The notes under the pieces are model-generated. The model was not told where the DNA came from and made no database searches. It saw only the letters and a program-made list of their open reading frames with translations. A stretch of 5,115 nucleotides of DNA, taken from contig CAJQNE010000384.1 of NCBI GenBank assembly GCA_905479545.1, forward strand, positions 1-5,115. The letters are read 5' to 3'. The DNA comes from an uncultured Gammaproteobacteria bacterium (GTDB taxonomy: Bacteria > Pseudomonadota > Gammaproteobacteria > CAJQNE01). The translations under genes and the position numbers were made by a program. Shown here in pieces: positions 1 to 5,115 of the stretch (position 1 is its first letter; each line of letters begins with the position of its first letter).

Positions 1-770
1 TGAGCGCGGCCTTGTTCCTGGATCATTTTTGATAGTTTGCTGTTGTAACAGCAGTAGCTGCGGGCTCGTTGCACACAGCCGATAAATTCCCATCGCTCTT
101 TGCAATAACTACCCACGTAGACGCAATAATCGCTATCAACAAGCTGGGCAGTTTTTTGGTCGTTGTCACTGCATTGGTTGCCGAATAACTCGAAATTGTT
201 GGACTCTTCTTTGTATTCCTGTTGCCGTTTCTCGCCATCAGCGCCCACTGTGTCCTGTAGACGGCCAACACGATTGATGCAGCAGTTTTGGCCTTGGGTT
301 TGGGTGCCTTGCTTACGGCACTGCCCAGGCTTACCACCAAATATGGAGACATGGCCGTTGCACTCTCCAGCTGTCACAGTCCCTTCGCCGGCCGGCGGTG
401 TGGGAATATCAGTGTCAGTGGTGACAACACCGGACTGCTCAAAACACGGATTCGCCGAGCAATACCGAGTGCCAGAGCCATCGTCTAAGCAAGCCGCTGC
501 TTCATCGGCGGGACAGGTAAACTCCGTGGCTGGCTGCCCGGTAGCAGGATCAATCACCGACTCGCTGCTGCAGGGTTCTCGTTCTAGTGGGCATAGCTCG
601 CCATCGGCGTAGCTGTCGCAGGACTCAATCTCGCCTTCACCTGCATAATCGCCATCACTGTTGGTGTCTGCGACACATAGGCAATCGTTGCCACAATAGT
701 TGGTCGTTGGTGAAGCGGCGATTGGCGCTGCCCACAACGAGAGTAGAAGGGTGGTTATTGCTATTCTCAT
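1..770 (-). CDS. traN: TraN-like exported protein carrying the TraN C-terminal segments, 3' end outside window
   Basis: This frame is open from the ATG at 770 to the left edge: 256 complete codons with no stop. It begins in an ATGA overlap with the preceding gene. Residues 1-20 (MRIAITTLLLSLWAAPIAAS) are a clear Sec signal peptide, with cleavage around residue 19-20. The mature part has 20 cysteines, so a periplasmic or outer-membrane, disulfide-bonded product is likely. It shows the downstream segments of TraN in the family's order: a cysteine cluster ending YCSANPC (86-109), then C137-NG-VSIFGGK-C151-RK to paired NCC at 163-164, then CVYVGSYC (216-223), C232, and YCCYNSKLSKMIQEQGR (239-255). 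That last block matches the conserved TraN C-terminus, so probably only a short tail is missing. DTNSDGD (35-41) resembles a calcium-binding loop. With the gene before it, it appears to make up one TraN split in two. An alternative is a separate TraN paralogue. Family confidence is high; the split is inferred. Confidence 0.85.
   Translation of the reverse strand, partial: MRIAITTLLLSLWAAPIAASPTTNYCGNDCLCVADTNSDGDYAGEGEIESCDSYADGELCPLEREPCSSESVIDPATGQPATEFTCPADEAAACLDDGSGTRYCSANPCFEQSGVVTTDTDIPTPPAGEGTVTAGECNGHVSIFGGKPGQCRKQGTQTQGQNCCINRVGRLQDTVGADGEKRQQEYKEESNNFELFGNQCSDNDQKTAQLVDSDYCVYVGSYCKERWEFIGCVQRARSYCCYNSKLSKMIQEQGRA
767..770 (-). promoter_or_regulatory. ATGA start/stop overlap coupling the two traN-like genes
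   Basis: The ATG of the second traN-like gene (770-768) overlaps the TGA stop of the first (769-767). The only AGGA-like Shine-Dalgarno match (789-786) lies about 15 bases upstream, farther than usual. Re-initiation by the terminating ribosome is the likely mechanism, which would keep the two products near equal amounts (inferred). Confidence 0.75.
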
Positions 771-2734
771 GGTATGCACTTTGAGTCCTGACTCATCATT
801 CGCACCGTGGCCATAATCGACGCCGCATCATTAAAATTGTTATCACAGTTACAGGGTTCAACTAGTTCATCTCCTGTAACTAACGGACACACGTTTTTGG
901 TTGTGCCGGTACATTCGTAGTAGTTGTAATCCCAGGCAGTTCCTGTGTTGTTCTGTTCAGAACTTGCGCCGCTTTCAGTAACAAACGCTCCGGGCTGCCG
1001 GCGACGGGTTTTGCACATAGGGGTGCAGGCCACAGCGGTAGGGGCGAATTGGGGAGCAATCATGCTATGTGTCGTCACAACGCCGTTTTCGTCTACGCGA
1101 TCGTCAGTAAACGAGCCGTCGTTGGCGTTATAGCTATTATGAACAGCCTGATAGCGATCAATGGCTATTTGACCGTCAAACGTTGTAGTACCAGTGTCGC
1201 AGGCGTAGACCCTTCTTTTTCCCCAAAACGGCCGTTCGACTTCGCCATAGTCACATTCTCCGTAAACGGGTTTGGATGACTGCAGAGGCTGTAAGCCAGT
1301 CGGTAGGAAACTACTAATGGTCTGAACGCCATCTACCCATTCATCGCGAATACGACAATCTTGGTCTTGATCGGGAACCTGGCAGTTGTCTTGAACAGCT
1401 TCATAGCCAATTTCACAGGCAGTGGGTTGGGTTTCTATGCGAATCTCGCCTGCACCCCGACCGGTTCCACCCACCGCTACCCGGTATTTAATGTCCACTC
1501 GGTTTTTAGATTTAAAAAGCGGTGTTAAATTCAGCTGAGGGCTATAGTCAAAATTTCTGGATCGTTCACAAAAGGGCGGTGAGCCAGTCGGAAGTGTCCA
1601 GTTTGCAGGATCAGCAAAAACCAGATTGTTATTCGCGATGATCTGAATCGAGTCATCGAAACGAATTCTTTGCTGCTCAACCGATACCAACAAATCAGGA
1701 CGCATGATGCGAAATGACTGTTCTTCAGTGTAAATAGCGCAATTGAATAACCCCCAGCCAGAAGGACCACTCCAGTAGTTACCCCATTCAAACGACCGGC
1801 CTAAATGGAAGACGCGACAGTTGGAACCACATAAAGCGGTTGATCCTGTCGTCCTGCCTTGAAGCTCAATAATCTCTTCAAAGGTTATCTGGTTGGAAAC
1901 TATCTGCCTCTCAATGGTGCATTCACGGATGGCAACCCCATGATTCTGTGCAACTGTCGATTCTTGGAGCCAGTAAAACTGGCTGTTGGGGTCTTGTGAC
2001 TCTGCGACGCCTGCGGCTTGCAACTGGCTAGCGTCACCTGCGTATTGCTCGGGGCGGCTATCTGAGCGGCAGCCGGCCTCTTGTCCAAAAAAGGTTACCG
2101 TCGTGTTGTTTGGGTATTCCTGATTACCCAGGCTCAAGCGTGGCTGCTCACGCTGTAAAGCAATACCCACACCCACACCCACATCATCAAGGATCTTACG
2201 AGTGTTCTGTAAGGCGAGGTTGTTGCCACAACTGTCGTTGAAGCAGTAACACGCACCCAGGTCACGCATAAACACCGGCTCCAGTGAAACGTTTGGCCCA
2301 TTGGCTTTCCACTGCAGATAGGCGCAGTTATCCATGGTTCCAGGATCACACTTGATGACACCGTTGTTGCAAACGGCGCCGAAGTCTCCGGTATGCGTAG
2401 CTGAACTGTCAGAAGTGCCGTCAAAATCAAGATCAACAAGCGTCGTGATTTGGGCAATGTCGCTCGTTGGTGTTAGTGATATCCCCACCGTCAAGAACGA
2501 CGGGCTCGCCTCACATTCCAGCTTTACCGCGAAGTCAGCGCCGTCAACGGTTGAGACTGGCGCATCTGAGGCTAAACCCTCAAACGCGTTATCGTTCAGT
2601 TGCTCCGATGATCCAAAAGTATTGGAAACACCGCCCCATGCAGCAGCAGCTCTATCGGCTTCCGTGGCATAGCAGCCAACCGAGCCAACCGAGATAGTCA
2701 GAACGATCACCATATGAGCAATGCGGGCAATCAT
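767..2734 (-). CDS. traN: TraN, mating-pair stabilization protein, N-terminal and middle portion (655 aa)
   Basis: This is a cysteine-rich exported protein of the TraN family, the outer-membrane component that stabilizes donor-recipient pairs in F-type conjugation. I start it at the ATG at 2734, not the in-frame ATG at 2845. The earlier start would add 37 hydrophilic residues inside traC and bury the signal peptide, whereas 2734 shares one base with the traC stop. Residues 1-23 form a signal peptide (R4, H7, hydrophobic 8-20), with likely cleavage after CYA at 23. There are 26 cysteines. Family-like segments are VCNNGVIKCDPGTMDNC (121-137), ACYCFNDSCG (161-170) followed by an LDDVGVGVG stretch, ACTPMCKTRR (569-578), and a terminal CPLVTGDELVEPCNCD / AASIMATVRMMSQDSKC block (616-653). 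DLDFDGTSD (101-109) resembles a calcium-binding loop. In TraN proteins as I recall them, more C-terminal domains follow this last block; here the protein stops and they occur in the next gene. Disulfide bonding is inferred from the cysteine content. Confidence 0.85.
   Translation of the reverse strand: MIARIAHMVIVLTISVGSVGCYATEADRAAAAWGGVSNTFGSSEQLNDNAFEGLASDAPVSTVDGADFAVKLECEASPSFLTVGISLTPTSDIAQITTLVDLDFDGTSDSSATHTGDFGAVCNNGVIKCDPGTMDNCAYLQWKANGPNVSLEPVFMRDLGACYCFNDSCGNNLALQNTRKILDDVGVGVGIALQREQPRLSLGNQEYPNNTTVTFFGQEAGCRSDSRPEQYAGDASQLQAAGVAESQDPNSQFYWLQESTVAQNHGVAIRECTIERQIVSNQITFEEIIELQGRTTGSTALCGSNCRVFHLGRSFEWGNYWSGPSGWGLFNCAIYTEEQSFRIMRPDLLVSVEQQRIRFDDSIQIIANNNLVFADPANWTLPTGSPPFCERSRNFDYSPQLNLTPLFKSKNRVDIKYRVAVGGTGRGAGEIRIETQPTACEIGYEAVQDNCQVPDQDQDCRIRDEWVDGVQTISSFLPTGLQPLQSSKPVYGECDYGEVERPFWGKRRVYACDTGTTTFDGQIAIDRYQAVHNSYNANDGSFTDDRVDENGVVTTHSMIAPQFAPTAVACTPMCKTRRRQPGAFVTESGASSEQNNTGTAWDYNYYECTGTTKNVCPLVTGDELVEPCNCDNNFNDAASIMATVRMMSQDSKCIP
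2165..2183 (-). repeat. Three in-frame copies of a 6-base repeat inside traN
   Basis: The + strand reads ACCCAC three times in a row plus one base. On the coding strand this is GTGGGT repeated, encoding Val-Gly-Val-Gly-Val-Gly at TraN residues 185-190, just after the ACYCFNDSCG segment. Gain or loss of a unit would keep the frame and change the protein by two residues. Three copies is short and may be no more than codon choice in a Gly-rich stretch. Confidence 0.5.
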
Positions 2735-2736
2735 TA
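2732..2736 (-). promoter_or_regulatory. TAATG stop/start overlap coupling traC and traN
   Basis: The traC stop TAA (2736-2734) shares its last A with the traN ATG (2734-2732). The bases just upstream (GGCGGCGAG) are at best a weak Shine-Dalgarno match placed close to the ATG. Initiation of traN therefore probably depends on ribosomes finishing traC (translational coupling, inferred). Confidence 0.75.
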
Positions 2737-5115
2737 ACTCGCCGCCATCGCGTCGATAGCAGCAAGAGGGTCTAGACCACTGCGACGCAGTTTCAAAAAA
2801 TGGTTGTAGTCCTCGGGGGCAGACGAGTTCATCATGTACGTCCACCGGTCAACCGCTAATCGAATATTGCCAATGCCAAACGGTGTTTCAAGAAAGCCCT
2901 CAGAATAATTCGGGCTATTGTTTCTCGTGCCCTTAGCCAGCTCGAGCGATAGGCCTGATAGATCAACCGCGCCTTTCTCTGCTGCCTCGGCATAATCTCC
3001 CGACTGCAAATAAAACTTATAAGCACTATTGGCCTGAATAACTTTGCCGGCAACGCCGAAATTTAAGAGGTCTAACGGGCTTTGTGTGACGATGCCGGTA
3101 GATCCCCTGTACTTGCGTGCGCGGCGATAGGCTTCTTCGATAATGTCCGATATGACCGGATTGCTGCCGAGGTATTTCCAGGCTTCATCGAACAACATGA
3201 AGCGTTGCTCAGCTCTATCCGACAGGTATAAATCTTGGGTGATTAGGTTAATGACCTGCATGGCCATAACCTGGAAAAGCTCCTTGTCATTGAGTAGCTG
3301 CTCCATTTCCAGAACAACGAACTCATCTTTGGCAATATCTAGCGTACTTTTGCCATTGAAAAAATGGCCATAAGCACCCCTTGAAGTAAACTCGCCGAGG
3401 TTGAAGCCCATAATATGCGCCGCCTGAATGGCAGCCTCCAAATGCACGGTCTCGTCCGACGAACTGGTTTTTAGTTTGGGGTATTGCAGTAAAAATTCAG
3501 CTACATGGTCGATTCCCATCAAACCGCCATCACGGCTTATTGCAAACCGAACGGCCTCCCTCACCAAGGTAGTTTCAAGCTCACTGACGTTTGCCGTACC
3601 GGTATTGGAATAGACCATTGTCAGCACGATATTGGCGATCATGCTCAGATTTGCTTCGTCATTCTCTTGCTTTTCTTCGGCTGAATTTATGTTGGCGGTA
3701 ACGGAGTGGAACGGGTTTATCACCAACGAATCGGCTTCCGCACCTATGTCGATAAAACGACCGCCCAGCACTGCTGCTTGCTTCTGGTAAGAGTAGCCAA
3801 TATCGATAATCCGAACTTTTGAACCATGCCCGTAATAGTCATTTACCAGCTTATTGCAAATGAATGACTTACCAGCACCAGAGGTCGCGCAGACGAAGAA
3901 GTTGTAATTGTTTGAGCGTTTGTCAAACAGATCAACCGGCACCAAACCGCCTTTGCGGCCGACATATAACATGACCGGTTTTACCGGGCTGGATATATCG
4001 GCCTGCACTGGCAGCATCCTTGCTGCTGCAGCAGATGACATTGTGAGATTGCGATCCAGGGTTTGAACATTCTTATTGCCGGTATACAAACCAAAAGGCA
4101 GGCCAACAATAAATAAGGGCCGTGAAATATGCTGTTCACGCTGCATGGAGAAGCCTTGCTTGCTCCAGTTAGCCGATGCCCTGGCGATACCTTGATCCAG
4201 ATTTTCCGGGTTTTTGCCGAACACCCAGTGAGTGAAAATAATATCGACGTAGCGGGCGTTCTCCATGTCGTTGGACACCCAGTCCAGCTCGTTTACGGTC
4301 CGGGCGAGATCTTTCGCGAAGCTGTCGGCTGCTTTCTGGCTCATCATTAAGTTGGTTTTTGACTTAATGGCTTCTCTGGTCGTTGAGAAGAACACCGTCG
4401 AGGTGAGTAAAAAGCGTTGTGATAATTGCGTCGCATCGTCAGAGCGGCCTTCGTAACCGCCGATGATTTTGTTCCAACGAAGCGTATCTATTTCAGCGTT
4501 GGGTGTTTGTACCGTAATACACCCCGCATATTGGTCACCGAAGCGTAAAACTTTGCCGTGTTGTTCAGTGCTAATTTTCGTGTCCGCACGAATAATCTGA
4601 CGACGAATCGGCGTGTTGTCGTCATAGGCGTTCGCCGTAGCAGTCTCAGTATCACCGTTGAGCATCCGACGGAGCCAGCCCAATAGTTGCCCGGGTGCAA
4701 CGTGGTCAACCGGAATGCCTGCTTGCTCCAATGTCTCTTTCGTCTGGGCCAACGTTTGGTCATCCAATCCAACCGGGCTTTTTATGGCGATAAACAAGCG
4801 GAAGCGCCGGGTGGGTATGCCGCGCATCGAATCCAAGCCATCCTTGCCTGATAGAAGGTGGTCAGCGTATTTTTTTGCGGCGGCCTGGCAGATGTCGTCA
4901 GGCCGGTGTTTCAGAGCAATGTAATGGTCTAAAACCGGTTTAATGTGGTTGTCCGGGTACAGGATGAATTGCAGAACCGTATCCTTCGGAAACTCCTGCT
5001 TTAGCAAAGTAGCCAACATATCGGCCGAATCACTGCTGCAGAAATTTAGCGGTATTGCCTCAAACAAATACCCAATCGTTTCGTCCGCGTTGATATAGGA
5101 TTTTTTCTCAGGGTC
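2734..5115 (-). CDS. traC: TraC, F-type type IV secretion system ATPase (VirB4 family), 5' end outside window
   Basis: TraC is the VirB4-type ATPase of F-like conjugation systems. It acts at the cytoplasmic face of the inner membrane and powers pilus and channel assembly. The visible part is 793 residues plus stop; F TraC is about 875. The frame is open to the right edge: 16 codons precede the first possible start (TTG at 5067), and they encode SYINADETIGYLFEAIPLNF-like sequence typical of the TraC N-terminal domain, so the true start lies outside. Counting from the edge, the N-terminal TraC domain spans roughly residues 1-370. Walker A is ATSGAGKS at 410-417 (3865-3888); its first Gly is Ala. 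Walker B is FMLFDE at 639-644 (3184-3201), followed by AW. A RKYRGSTGIVTQ segment lies downstream near 667-678, as in VirB4/TraG-like ATPases. The C-terminus (GLDPLAAIDAMA) fits the family's usual ending. The stop overlaps the next gene by one base. The family assignment is firm; the symbol follows F nomenclature. Confidence 0.95.
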   Translation of the reverse strand, partial: DPEKKSYINADETIGYLFEAIPLNFCSSDSADMLATLLKQEFPKDTVLQFILYPDNHIKPVLDHYIALKHRPDDICQAAAKKYADHLLSGKDGLDSMRGIPTRRFRLFIAIKSPVGLDDQTLAQTKETLEQAGIPVDHVAPGQLLGWLRRMLNGDTETATANAYDDNTPIRRQIIRADTKISTEQHGKVLRFGDQYAGCITVQTPNAEIDTLRWNKIIGGYEGRSDDATQLSQRFLLTSTVFFSTTREAIKSKTNLMMSQKAADSFAKDLARTVNELDWVSNDMENARYVDIIFTHWVFGKNPENLDQGIARASANWSKQGFSMQREQHISRPLFIVGLPFGLYTGNKNVQTLDRNLTMSSAAAARMLPVQADISSPVKPVMLYVGRKGGLVPVDLFDKRSNNYNFFVCATSGAGKSFICNKLVNDYYGHGSKVRIIDIGYSYQKQAAVLGGRFIDIGAEADSLVINPFHSVTANINSAEEKQENDEANLSMIANIVLTMVYSNTGTANVSELETTLVREAVRFAISRDGGLMGIDHVAEFLLQYPKLKTSSSDETVHLEAAIQAAHIMGFNLGEFTSRGAYGHFFNGKSTLDIAKDEFVVLEMEQLLNDKELFQVMAMQVINLITQDLYLSDRAEQRFMLFDEAWKYLGSNPVISDIIEEAYRRARKYRGSTGIVTQSPLDLLNFGVAGKVIQANSAYKFYLQSGDYAEAAEKGAVDLSGLSLELAKGTRNNSPNYSEGFLETPFGIGNIRLAVDRWTYMMNSSAPEDYNHFLKLRRSGLDPLAAIDAMAAS

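Noticed and set aside
23..352. A 109-codon minus-strand frame
   Set aside because: It is in a different frame from the signal-peptide-bearing gene that covers the same bases and carries the conserved TraN motifs.
163..612. A 149-codon plus-strand open frame, and shorter ones at 288-488 and 587-784
   Set aside because: They lie opposite the second traN-like gene. They show no recognizable domain and are typical shadows of a cysteine-rich coding region.
767..800. Programmed frameshift joining the two traN-like genes into one protein
   Set aside because: I see no slippery heptamer near the junction, and the second gene starts with a full signal peptide that would be out of place in the middle of a fused protein.
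2669..2734. Lipoprotein signal in TraN (SVGC, Cys21)
   Set aside because: Position -3 is Ser rather than Leu, Val or Ile, a poor lipobox. A signal peptidase I site after CYA at residue 23 fits better, though a lipoprotein is not excluded.
2735..2845. An upstream ATG at 2845 that would lengthen TraN by 37 residues
   Set aside because: It lies wholly inside traC, adds a hydrophilic stretch ahead of a clear signal peptide, and the ATG at 2734 is positioned exactly on the traC stop.
5065..5067. TTG at 5067 as the start of traC
   Set aside because: The frame stays open to the edge, and the 16 preceding codons encode family-like TraC sequence, so the gene begins outside the window.
1..5115. CRISPR arrays, tRNA or rRNA genes, insertion sequences, terminators
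   Set aside because: The whole window is covered by three overlapping coding regions. No spaced direct repeats, cloverleaf-like sequence, transposase or hairpin followed by a T-run was seen.

Overview
This window is a piece of a conjugative DNA-transfer operon of the F type (F-like type IV secretion system). It most likely comes from a plasmid or integrative and conjugative element of a Gram-negative host. The gene families point to a proteobacterium, probably a gammaproteobacterium, but nothing here fixes the species. All genes lie on the minus strand, so the operon reads from right to left. They are packed end to end with overlapping stop and start codons, and there is no intergenic DNA, promoter or terminator.

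Region by region, in the direction of transcription: (1) 5115 to 2734 is traC, the VirB4-family ATPase that powers pilus assembly. Its start lies beyond the right edge of the window. (2) 2734 to 767 is a 655-residue cysteine-rich exported protein that matches the N-terminal and middle parts of the mating-pair stabilization protein TraN. It starts on the last base of the traC stop codon (TAATG). (3) 770 to the left edge is a second cysteine-rich exported protein, at least 256 residues long. It starts in an ATGA overlap with the gene before it, has its own signal peptide, and carries the conserved C-terminal segments of TraN. It stays open to the left edge.

The main observation is that TraN, normally one outer-membrane polypeptide, appears here as two consecutive, translationally coupled genes. 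Each encodes an exported, disulfide-rich product. The signal peptide at the start of the second gene argues for a real two-subunit arrangement, not a simple frameshift. A second point is that traC is followed directly by traN. The genes that separate them in the F plasmid (trbI, traW, traU, trbC) are absent from between them.

In function, TraC would energize assembly of the transfer channel and pilus at the inner membrane, while the TraN products would sit at the outer membrane and stabilize contact with the recipient cell.
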